27,373 nucleotides of DNA from Oscillospiraceae bacterium (lineage in GTDB: Bacteria; Bacillota_A; Clostridia; Oscillospirales; Oscillospiraceae), in NCBI GenBank assembly GCA_902786615.1, contig CADADE010000049.1, forward strand, positions 1 through 27,373, read 5' to 3'. Made by a program: the position numbers and the translations under genes. Positions 21,249 through 27,373 of this stretch are shown here, piece by piece. The stretch's first letter is position 1, and the number at the start of each line of letters is the position of its first letter. A model generated the notes under the pieces. It ran no database searches. It was given only the letters and a program-made list of their open reading frames with translations, and had not been told where the DNA came from.

Positions 21249-21818
21249 TCAGTCAAACCGGATGCCGTTGTCGTCCATCGCCGCGATGCGGGCCAGGCTC
21301 TCGACCCGCACGCCCTCGGCACGCAGCTTGTCCCCGCCGCCCTGAAAGCGCTTTTCCACCGCGGCGACCGCGCCGACCACCGTTCCTCCCGCCTGCTCGA
21401 CGAGGCTTTTGAGGCCGAGGAAGGCCGCGCCCGTGGCGAGAAAATCGTCCACCAGCAGCACCCGGTCGCCCACGTGCAGATAGTCCTTTGCCACCACGGC
21501 GGTGTTGACGTTGCCGTGCGTAAAGGAGGGGATTTCCGCCCGGTACACATTGTCCGAGATATTGCTGGTCTTGCTCTTCTTGGCGAAAACCACCGGGCAG
21601 TGAAACTCCAGCCCCACCAGGATGGCCAGCGCAATGCCGGAGGCCTCGATGGTGAGGACCCTGTCCACTGCGGCGTCTGCGAAGAGGCGGTGCACCTCCC
21701 CCGCCATCTCCTGCAGCAGCATGGGATCGATCTGGTGGTTGAGGAAGTTGTCAATTTTCAGAATGCCGCCGGGCAGCAGCCTGCCGTCGGTGAGAATGCG
21801 CTGTTCAAGAAGCTCCAT
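21249..21818 (-). CDS. xpt: Xanthine phosphoribosyltransferase
   Basis: A 189-residue purine salvage enzyme that joins xanthine (and poorly guanine) to PRPP, giving XMP. The N terminus MELLEQRILTDGRLLPGGILKI, the TIEASGIALA block and the PRPP-binding loop LLVDDFLATGAA (121-132) are characteristic of Xpt, and the length matches Bacillus Xpt. It follows the dCMP deaminase gene by 20 bases and is probably co-transcribed with it. In Bacillus this gene is itself under a guanine riboswitch. Here no aptamer precedes it; the aptamer is downstream and belongs to the nucleoside importer. Confidence 0.95.
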   Translation of the reverse strand: MELLEQRILTDGRLLPGGILKIDNFLNHQIDPMLLQEMAGEVHRLFADAAVDRVLTIEASGIALAILVGLEFHCPVVFAKKSKTSNISDNVYRAEIPSFTHGNVNTAVVAKDYLHVGDRVLLVDDFLATGAAFLGLKSLVEQAGGTVVGAVAAVEKRFQGGGDKLRAEGVRVESLARIAAMDDNGIRFD

Positions 21819-21838
21819 GGTGTGATCCTCCGAAATTG

Positions 21839-22327
21839 TTATCCGATCAGATTAAAAATGGAATCGTCGTTTTCGACCCACTCGGACACGGGGATCACCC
21901 GATACTCGTTGGGGCTCGTGCGGATGACGACTTTTTCAATGCCGGCGTTGATGATCTGCCGCTTGCACATGGAGCAGCTCATCGCGTCGGACAGCAGCTC
22001 ATTGGTCTTGGCGCTGCGGCCGACGAGGTAGATGGTCGCGCCGATCATGTCGCGGCGGGAGGCGGAGATGATGGCGTTAGCCTCGGCGTGGACGGAGCGG
22101 CAGAGCTCATAGCGCTCGCCGGAGGGGACGCCGAGCTTCTCGCGCATGCAGCCGCCGAGATCCGAGCAGTTGCGCCGGCCCCGGGGCGCGCCGTTATAGC
22201 CGGTGGAGATGATTTCATCGTTGCGCACGATAATGGCGCCGTATTTGCGTCTGAGGCAGGTGGAGCGCTCAAGCACCGCGTCGGCGATGTCGAGGTAATA
22301 ATTCTGCTTATTGGTCCGGCTGTCCAT
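21839..22327 (-). CDS. comEB: Deoxycytidylate (dCMP) deaminase, ComEB type
   Basis: A 162-residue zinc enzyme that deaminates dCMP to dUMP for thymidylate synthesis. The zinc site is intact: H80 and catalytic E82 in CRSVHAEANAI, with C118 and C121 in SCSMCKRQIINAGI (usually PCxMC; the proline is serine here). The NGAPRG and CSDLGGCMR loops match dCMP deaminases and not cytidine or tRNA deaminases. ATG at 22327 follows GGAGGGA. The promoter is at 22360-22387. It heads the comEB-xpt operon and is divergent from queH. Confidence 0.92.
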   Translation of the reverse strand: MDSRTNKQNYYLDIADAVLERSTCLRRKYGAIIVRNDEIISTGYNGAPRGRRNCSDLGGCMREKLGVPSGERYELCRSVHAEANAIISASRRDMIGATIYLVGRSAKTNELLSDAMSCSMCKRQIINAGIEKVVIRTSPNEYRVIPVSEWVENDDSIFNLIG

Positions 22328-22359
22328 GGGGGTTCCCTCCTGCGGCCTTTGATGCCCCT

Positions 22360-22387
22360 ATCTTACCACATCCTGTGCCCGCGTCAA
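22360..22387 (-). promoter_or_regulatory. Promoter of the comEB-xpt operon
   Basis: On the minus strand: TTGACG (22382-22387), a 16-base spacer, TAAGAT (22360-22365), ~33 bases before the start codon. Confidence 0.6.
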
Positions 22388-22421
22388 GACTGGATTTTGG
22401 TAGCTTTTTTCTTCTGTCTGT

Positions 22422-22429
22422 GCTATGAT
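22422..22429 (+). promoter_or_regulatory. Extended -10 promoter of queH-queT, probably giving a leaderless mRNA
   Basis: TGCTATGAT has the TGn extension and a good -10 hexamer (22424-22429) but only a poor -35 (TAGCTT 22401-22406). The expected start of transcription is about 22436, the A of the queH ATG. Confidence 0.55.
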
Positions 22430-22435
22430 AAGCGT

Positions 22436-23059
22436 ATGAACAGAAGAAATTACATGCGGGAGCTTGACCGCATCATTGAAAAGCAGGGCGAATCGCGCCC
22501 GCGGGTGCTGCTGCATGTGTGCTGCGGGCCCTGCTCCAGCGCGGTGCTGGAATATCTGACGCAATACTTTGAGCTGACGCTCTTGTGGTATAACCCCAAC
22601 ATTTACCCGGAGGCGGAGTTTCAAAAGCGCTATAACACGCTGTTGAAGCTGATCCGTGACATGGGGCTGGAGGACCGGGTCGGCGTCCTTTTTGAGGAAC
22701 ACAGGAGCGCGGAATACTACGCGCGCGCCCGCGGCCTGGAGGACGAGCCGGAGGGCGGCAGACGCTGCACGGAGTGCTTCCGGCTGCGGCTGGAGGAGAC
22801 GGCGAAGCTTGCGGCGGCGCGCGGCTTTGACTATTTCTGTACGACGCTCACCCTCTCACGGCACAAGGACGCGGTGCGCATCAATGCCATTGCGGAAGAG
22901 ATTGCCCAAAAGGCGGGCGTGAAATGGCTCCCCTCCGAGTTCAAAAAGCGCGACGGGGAAAACCGCTCTCTCGCACTCTGCGAGCAGTATAACGTTTACC
23001 GCCAGCTCTACTGCGGCTGCGAATACTCCCTGAAAAAACGCGAAGAACATGCGACATGA
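22436..23059 (+). CDS. queH: Epoxyqueuosine reductase QueH
   Basis: A 207-residue iron-sulphur enzyme that makes the last step of queuosine synthesis on tRNA, reducing epoxyqueuosine; it is the cobalamin-independent alternative to QueG. The metal- and redox-active cysteines are all present: C29-C30 in HVCCGPCSS, C111 and C114 in RRCTECF, and C193/C195 in QLYCGCEYS, with the TTLTLSRHKD motif at 137-145. The ATG at 22436 has no ribosome-binding site, fitting a leaderless message from the adjacent extended -10. An internal ATG at 22454 is a weaker alternative. It overlaps queT by four bases. Confidence 0.94.
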   Translation: MNRRNYMRELDRIIEKQGESRPRVLLHVCCGPCSSAVLEYLTQYFELTLLWYNPNIYPEAEFQKRYNTLLKLIRDMGLEDRVGVLFEEHRSAEYYARARGLEDEPEGGRRCTECFRLRLEETAKLAAARGFDYFCTTLTLSRHKDAVRINAIAEEIAQKAGVKWLPSEFKKRDGENRSLALCEQYNVYRQLYCGCEYSLKKREEHAT

Positions 23060-23598
23060 AAGGCTGCCGAATGATGCAAAGCAAAAACATGACCCTTCTC
23101 CTGACGGTAAACGCCGTCATTGCCGCGGCCTATGCCGCGCTCACCATCGTCCTTGCGCCGATCAGCTACGGACCGATCCAGCTTCGCGTGAGCGAGGCTG
23201 TGACCGCGCTGCCCTTTCTGATGCCGGGCGTCGTCGCGGGCTGCGTGCTCGCCAATCTCTATACCGGGAATGTGCTGGACATTGTGTTCGGCTCTGCCGC
23301 TACCCTGCTTGCGGCGCTCATGACGGCGTACTTCGGCAGGCAGGGCAATACGGTCAAAAACCGCCTGCTCGGCTGTTTGATGCCGGTGCTGTTCAACGCC
23401 GTGATCGTGGGCGCGGTGCTCACCTGGGGATATAAAATTCAGGAGTTTTCCTCCGCCCTCGGCTCCTACGGCTTCAACGCCCTGACCGTCGGCCTCGGTG
23501 AGATGGCGGTGCTGTTCCTGCTGGGTTATCCGCTGCTGGTACAGCTTCCGAAAATCAAGAGCGTGCGCGCGCTGATCGACCGCGTGAATCAGAAATGA
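23056..23598 (+). CDS. queT: Queuosine precursor ECF transporter S-component QueT
   Basis: A 180-residue membrane protein of the QueT family (ECF substrate-binding subunit), with six hydrophobic segments. Diagnostic stretches are APISYGPIQLRVSEAVTALPF near the first loop and LANLYTGNVLDIVFGSAATLLAA. It is thought to import a deazapurine precursor of queuosine (preQ1, preQ0 or queuine). The ATG at 23056 overlaps the queH stop (ATGA), tying uptake of the precursor to its final maturation. As with ThiT, no ECF energising module is nearby. Confidence 0.93.
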   Translation: MKGCRMMQSKNMTLLLTVNAVIAAAYAALTIVLAPISYGPIQLRVSEAVTALPFLMPGVVAGCVLANLYTGNVLDIVFGSAATLLAALMTAYFGRQGNTVKNRLLGCLMPVLFNAVIVGAVLTWGYKIQEFSSALGSYGFNALTVGLGEMAVLFLLGYPLLVQLPKIKSVRALIDRVNQK

Positions 23599-23600
23599 AT

Positions 23601-23700
23601 TAAGGCAACACCGCACAATCCGCCTTCGGCATCTTTCGGAAAAATTGCGCTCTGATTTTGTCACTTTTTCTTGCAATACACAAAGTATTCCTGCGAAAAA
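23601..23700 (+). mobile_element. Partial relative of the MITE-like element
   Basis: Starts three bases after the queT stop. Its first 24 bases (23601-23624) are identical to the right end of the element at 11877-12006, read inward. Then come the shared GAAAAATTGCGCTCTGAT-like segment and the hairpin: arms CACTTTTTC (23662-23670) and GAAAAA (23695-23700), inner AATAC (23675-23679), loop ACAAA, GTATT (23685-23689). The second terminal repeat is missing. The exact end is uncertain. Confidence 0.7.
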
Positions 23701-23742
23701 CTCCCTAAAAAGCCCCGTTCGTAAACGAGAAAGGAGCATTCC

Positions 23743-24627
23743 ATGAAGATCCGCAAAGCCATCATCCCCGCGGCGGGCCTCGGCACCCGCCTGCTGCCCA
23801 ATACCAAGAGCATCCCCAAGGAGATGCTGCCCCTGGTGGACAAGCCTGTTCTGCAGTATATTGTGGAGGAGGCTGTCGCTGCCGGGGTGGAGGAGATCCT
23901 CATCATTACCAACCGCGGCAAATCCCCCATCGAGGATTATTTTGACTACGCGCCCGATCTGGAATCGCGGCTCATTGCCGACGGCAAGCGCAGCGAGGCG
24001 CGCGTCGTGCGCGAGGTGGCCGACATGGCCGACGTGTACTTTCTGCGGCAGAAGGAGACCAAGGGTCTCGGCCACGCCATCTGGCGCGCCAAGAGCTTTG
24101 TGGGGGGCGAGCCCTTCGGCATCCTCCTCGGCGACGATATCATGCTGAGCGAGACGCCGGTGCTCAAGCAGCTCGTGGACGCGGCGGAGCAGAATAACTG
24201 CAGCGCCATCGCCGTGCGCAAATTCCCGAGCGAGGAGATCAGCAAGTATTCCTCCGTCAAGCTGGAGGAACAGCTCTCCGAACGGGTCTACCGCATCAGC
24301 GACATGAACGAGAAGCCCTCCGTCTACGAAAAGCTCTCCGACTACGCCATCATGGGGCGCTATGTGCTGATGCCGGAAATCTTCGACATTCTGGAAAAAA
24401 CAAAGCCCGGGCGCAACAACGAGATCCAGCTCACCGACGGTATGCGCGCCCTCTGCCGGCGCCAGCCCATGTGCGCCGTGGACTTTGAGGGCAAACGCTA
24501 CGACACCGGCAACCTCAAGGGCTATCTTGAGTCGATCATCGACTTTGCCCTGCAAAACGAGGAGGCGGGCGCGTGGCTGCGCCAGTTCATCCTCGACAAG
24601 GCCGAGCTTCTCAAGCGCGAGGGATAA
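23743..24627 (+). CDS. galU: UTP-glucose-1-phosphate uridylyltransferase
   Basis: A 294-residue nucleotidyltransferase making UDP-glucose from UTP and glucose-1-phosphate, for glycolipid, polysaccharide or wall polymers. The nucleotide-binding motif AAGLGTRLLPNTKSIPKEML (10-29) and VDKPVLQYIVEEA are diagnostic, followed by LGDDIM (metal site), LTDGMRAL and the C-terminal YDTGNLKGYLE. The length is normal for the bacterial GalU family. The ATG at 23743 follows GAAAGGAG. It stands alone between the repeat element and a bidirectional terminator; no promoter was confidently seen, and the repeat lies in its upstream region. Confidence 0.96.
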   Translation: MKIRKAIIPAAGLGTRLLPNTKSIPKEMLPLVDKPVLQYIVEEAVAAGVEEILIITNRGKSPIEDYFDYAPDLESRLIADGKRSEARVVREVADMADVYFLRQKETKGLGHAIWRAKSFVGGEPFGILLGDDIMLSETPVLKQLVDAAEQNNCSAIAVRKFPSEEISKYSSVKLEEQLSERVYRISDMNEKPSVYEKLSDYAIMGRYVLMPEIFDILEKTKPGRNNEIQLTDGMRALCRRQPMCAVDFEGKRYDTGNLKGYLESIIDFALQNEEAGAWLRQFILDKAELLKREG

Positions 24628-24638
24628 TGCGATCTGAC

Positions 24639-24671
24639 AAAAAAACCACCGACTTTCGTCGGTGGTTTTTT
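24639..24671. terminator. Bidirectional terminator between galU and rplQ
   Basis: An 8-bp stem, CCACCGAC (24646-24653) with GTCGGTGG (24658-24665), has loop TTTC and is flanked by seven A on the left and six T on the right. It ends galU (+) and the alpha ribosomal operon (-). Confidence 0.95.
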
Positions 24672-24684
24672 GTGTTATATCGGA

Positions 24685-25026
24685 TCAGACGAGCTCGATC
24701 ACGGCGACCTCGGCGGCGTCGCCGCGGCGGGCGCCGATGCGGGTGATGCGGGTGTAGCCGCCGTTGCGGTCGGCATACTTGGGGGCGATCTCGTCAAAGA
24801 CCTTCTTGGCCACGTCCTCGCGGGTGATGAAGGCGAGCGCCTGACGGTAGGCGGCCAGATCCTTCTCCTTGCCGAGGGTGATCATCTTCTCGGCCAGGGG
24901 TGCGATCTCTTTGCAGCGGGTGACGGTGGTCTCCATGCGGCCGGTGGCCAGGAAGTCGGTCACCTGCTGACGGAGCATCGCCATGCGCTGGGAAGTGGTC
25001 TTGCCGAGTTTTCTTGTACCAGGCAT
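24685..25026 (-). CDS. rplQ: 50S ribosomal protein L17
   Basis: A 113-residue large-subunit protein. The N terminus [20 protein letters not shown], the [20 protein letters not shown] block and the C-terminal [24 protein letters not shown] are family consensus. ATG at 25026 follows AGGAGG. It is the last gene of the alpha operon, 44 bases downstream of rpoA, as usual in Bacillota. Confidence 0.97.
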   Translation of the reverse strand: MPGTRKLGKTTSQRMAMLRQQVTDFLATGRMETTVTRCKEIAPLAEKMITLGKEKDLAAYRQALAFITREDVAKKVFDEIAPKYADRNGGYTRITRIGARRGDAAEVAVIELV

Positions 25027-25070
25027 AATATCGTTTCCTCCTAATTGAGAGCTTACAGCTTGCGTTTCGC

Positions 25071-25986
25071 TTACTGATTGTCGTCGCTGGCAAGGGAGAG
25101 ACCCATCATGGTGAGCTTGTGCTCGACCTCTTCCAGGGACTTGCGGCCAAGGTTGCGCACCTTGATCATCTCATCCTGGGTCTTGCTTACCAGGTCCTCA
25201 ACCGTGTTGATGTTTGCGCGCTTGAGGCAGTTGAAGCTTCTCACGGACAGATCCAGCTCTTCGATGGTCATCTTGAGCATGGTATCGGGCTCCTTCTCGA
25301 CCTTCTCGACAACGGTAGAGTTGCTGCCGATGGTGTCGGAGAGGTTGGTGAAAAGCGTGAAGTGGTCGCAGAGGATCTTCGCGCCCAAAGAGACGGCGTC
25401 CCTTGCGGTCATGGTCTTATCCGTCCAAACCTCGATGGTCAGCTTGTCGAAGTCGGTCTGGTTGCCGACACGGGTATTTTCCACCGTGTAGTTGACCTTG
25501 AGGACGGGCGTGTAGATAGAGTCGACGGGAATGGTGCCGATGGGCATCTGGGGGTTCTTGTTCTTGTCGGCGGAGACATAGCCTCTGCCGTGGTCAAGGA
25601 CAAGCTCCATGCTCAGCGCGCCGTCGGGACCGAGTGTCGCGATGGGCTGCTCGGGGTTGAGAATCTCCACCTCCGCGTCGGGCTTGATGTCGCCGGCGGT
25701 GACCAGGCCCTCGCCGGAGGCCTCAATGTACACGGTCTTCGGGCCGGTGCTGTGGAGGCGGGCGATAATGCTCTTGACATTGAGCACGATCTCCGTTACG
25801 TCCTCCTTGACGCCGGGGATGGTGGAAAACTCATGCTGAACACCGGCGATCTTGATGCTGGTGCATGCGATGCCGGGGAGGGAAGAGAGAAGTACCGCGC
25901 TCCAGAGGCTCGATGATATATTTGCCATACGAGCTGTCTGTCGGAGTTTCGATGCACTCGATACGCGGCTTCTTAATTTCGATCAT
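25071..25986 (-). pseudogene. rpoA: RNA polymerase alpha subunit gene, frameshifted by a short deletion
   Basis: The alpha subunit of RNA polymerase (assembly scaffold; the C-terminal domain contacts promoters). The true start is ATG 25986 ([20 protein letters not shown]), with AAGGAGG upstream. The frame runs through IIEPLERG (residue 31) and then goes out of register, ending at TGA 25831-25833 (51 residues). From 25895 the correct frame resumes as [13 protein letters not shown] and is open to 25071, including the alpha C-terminal domain ([34 protein letters not shown]). The conserved stretch that should lie between, about 12 residues equivalent to GYGTTLGNSLRR, is missing. This fits loss of 35 bases at a CGCG microhomology. 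An alpha null is not viable, so a sequence or assembly error is the likeliest cause. Confidence 0.9.
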
Positions 25987-26062
25987 ATAAAATATAACCC
26001 TCCTTATAAGATTGCCCCACGGGGGCTGCGGTGATTCAGCTTACCAATTGAGGGTATCAAGT

Positions 26063-26986
26063 TTACTTGGAGTACAACTCGACGATCAGGCGTTCTTCAA
26101 CGGGCAGATCGATATCTTCTCTGGTAGGAGCGGCGACAACCTTGCCGACCATATTGTTTGCGTCGAACTCAAGCCACTTGGGGATGACGTGATAAGCGTT
26201 TGCCTCGAGGTTGACCTTGAAGCGCTCGATGCTGCGGCTGCTCTCTCTGAGGGCGATGACCATGCCGGGCTTCACCTGGTAGCTGGGGATGTTGACCTTG
26301 CGGCCGTTGACGGTGAAGTGACCGTGGTTGACCATCTGGCGCGCCTCACGGCGGGTGGCAGCGTAGCCAAGGCGGAACACGACGTTGTCCAGGCGGTTCT
26401 CCAGCTGGAACAGGAGGTTTTCGCCGGTCTTGCCGGGCATGCGCTCGGCCTTCTCGTAGTAGCCGCGGAACTGCTTCTCCAGCACGCCGTAAACGAACTT
26501 GACCTTCTGCTTCTCCTGCAGCTGCATGGCGTACTCGGACTTTTTACGCCTTACCTGGCTGTTGGAATTTCTGGTGGTTTCCTTCTTGAAATAGCCCATG
26601 GTGGCGGGGCTGATGCCCAGCGCCTTTGCGTGCTTGGCAATGGGCTCTCTGGTAACCTCGAGACCGGCGGTCTGGAGGGCGCGGATGGCGGCCTCACGGC
26701 CCGAGCCGGGGCCCTTGACGAAAACTTCGACGGTCTTCAGGCCATGCTCCATGGCGGCCTTGGCGGCCGTCTCGGCAGCGGTCTGTGCGGCGAAGGGGGT
26801 AGACTTCTTGCTTCCGCGGAAGCCCAGGCCGCCGGCGGAGGCCCAGGAAATGGCGTTGCCCTGGGTATCGGTCACGGTGACCATGGTGTTGTTGAAGGAA
26901 GAGCTGATATGAACCTGGCCCTTTTCAATGTTCTTACGCTCTCTTCTGCGAGTTCTGACTTTCTTCTTGGCGTTATTTGCTGCCAT
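26063..26986 (-). CDS. rpsK-rpsD: Ribosomal proteins S11 and S4 joined in one reading frame (S11 C-terminus and S4 start missing)
   Basis: This single 307-codon frame is S11 for residues 1-112 (26651-26986; [56 protein letters not shown]). It is S4 for residues 113-307 (26063-26650; [40 protein letters not shown], then the S4 RNA-binding fold [30 protein letters not shown]). S11 lacks its C-terminal ~20 residues (normally RDVTPIPHNGCRPPKRRRV-like), its stop, and the intergenic space. S4 lacks its first few residues, including its start. A GTTACC microhomology at the junction would explain the loss. Both proteins are essential and separate in all bacteria I know. ATG 26986 follows GGAGGG. Confidence 0.9.
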   Translation of the reverse strand: MAANNAKKKVRTRRRERKNIEKGQVHISSSFNNTMVTVTDTQGNAISWASAGGLGFRGSKKSTPFAAQTAAETAAKAAMEHGLKTVEVFVKGPGSGREAAIRALQTAGLEVTREPIAKHAKALGISPATMGYFKKETTRNSNSQVRRKKSEYAMQLQEKQKVKFVYGVLEKQFRGYYEKAERMPGKTGENLLFQLENRLDNVVFRLGYAATRREARQMVNHGHFTVNGRKVNIPSYQVKPGMVIALRESSRSIERFKVNLEANAYHVIPKWLEFDANNMVGKVVAAPTREDIDLPVEERLIVELYSK

Positions 26987-27001
26987 AATCCATATCCCTC
27001 C

Positions 27002-27370
27002 TTACTTCTTCTTATTCGCGATGGTGCGTTTCGGACCCTTGCGGGTGCGGGCATTGGTCTTGGAGCGCTGGCCGCGCACGGGCAGGCCGCGGCGATGGCG
27101 CAGGCCGCGGTAGCAGCCGATCTCAGTCAGGCGCTTGATGTCAAGCGCGGTCTGACGGCGCAGGTCGCCTTCCACGATGTAGTTGTGGTCGATGCACTCA
27201 CGCAGCTTGGCCTCTTCCTCATCGGTGAGGTCCTTGACTCTGGTGTCGGGGTTGATCCCGGTCATCTCCAGGATCTTGTTCGCGCTGGTTCTGCCAATGC
27301 CGTAGACGTAGGTGAGACCGATTTCGATTCTCTTGTCCTTGGGCAGGTCAACGCCGGCTATACGTGCCAT
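27002..27370 (-). CDS. rpsM: 30S ribosomal protein S13
   Basis: A 122-residue small-subunit head protein, complete. It begins [21 protein letters not shown] and contains [12 protein letters not shown] (helix-hairpin-helix), the [19 protein letters not shown] segment and the basic tail [20 protein letters not shown]. It is the first alpha-operon gene visible; its ribosome-binding site lies beyond the window edge. rpsK follows after 15 bases. Unlike its neighbours it shows no lesion. Confidence 0.97.
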   Translation of the reverse strand: MARIAGVDLPKDKRIEIGLTYVYGIGRTSANKILEMTGINPDTRVKDLTDEEEAKLRECIDHNYIVEGDLRRQTALDIKRLTEIGCYRGLRHRRGLPVRGQRSKTNARTRKGPKRTIANKKK

Positions 27371-27373
27371 ACT

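Noticed and set aside
25071..25928. An rpoA start at 25928 giving MANISSSLW...
   Set aside because: This ATG lies in the wrong frame relative to the true N-terminus ([11 protein letters not shown] from 25986) and has no ribosome-binding site; the apparent start is a product of the frameshift at ~25896.
1..27373. CRISPR arrays, tRNA, rRNA, prophage or integrase genes.
   Set aside because: No regularly spaced repeats, no tRNA-like T-loop GTTCGAnTC with paired arms, and no phage or integrase proteins were seen anywhere on either strand.

Overview
The window reads as GC-rich chromosomal DNA of a Gram-positive anaerobe in the Clostridia, most likely an Oscillospiraceae-like gut bacterium. This rests on the V-type ATPase, good Shine-Dalgarno sites, TPP and purine riboswitches, solitary ECF S-components (ThiT, QueT), the Bacillota order rpsM-rpsK-rpsD-rpoA-rplQ, and the rpmH-rnpA-yidD-yidC-jag cluster. 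The species cannot be named from sequence alone.

Layout: 1-1310 is the end of a V-type ATPase operon (B then D) with a terminator. 1355-2984 is a membrane diguanylate cyclase with its own promoter. 3058-4673 (-) is an Asp/Glu racemase-family protein overlapping an AEC-family permease. 4742-5892 holds a 50-residue protein, a TPP riboswitch with terminator, a double-hairpin element and thiT. 5919-9220 is rpmH-rnpA-yidD-yidC-jag, followed by a lone acpP. 9714-15746 (-) is a respiratory module: a Tat-exported flavoprotein reductase, a NrfA-type pentaheme nitrite reductase carrying an FMN-binding domain, and the ResB/CcsA (System II) haem-attachment pair. 15915-20782 (-) is a BMP-type nucleoside ABC importer behind a guanine-class purine riboswitch, preceded by comEB-xpt (-). 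22436-24627 (+) is queH-queT and galU. 24685-27370 (-) is the alpha ribosomal operon.

Themes: salvage (nucleosides, guanine/xanthine, thiamine, queuosine precursors) and extracytoplasmic anaerobic respiration. The most distinctive system is the single-chain FMN_bind-NrfA, anchored by its own membrane helix, with no NrfH, beside its own cytochrome c maturation genes and a second protein carrying the same SGAT flavinylation motif.

Three essential loci look damaged by short deletions at 4-6 base microhomologies: yidC (frameshift at ~7187), rpoA (frameshift at ~25896) and rpsK/rpsD (in-frame fusion at ~26650). In living cells such lesions would be lethal or nearly so, so a sequence or assembly artefact is the leading explanation. 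A 130-bp MITE-like element (11877-12006) has a partial relative at 23601-23700.
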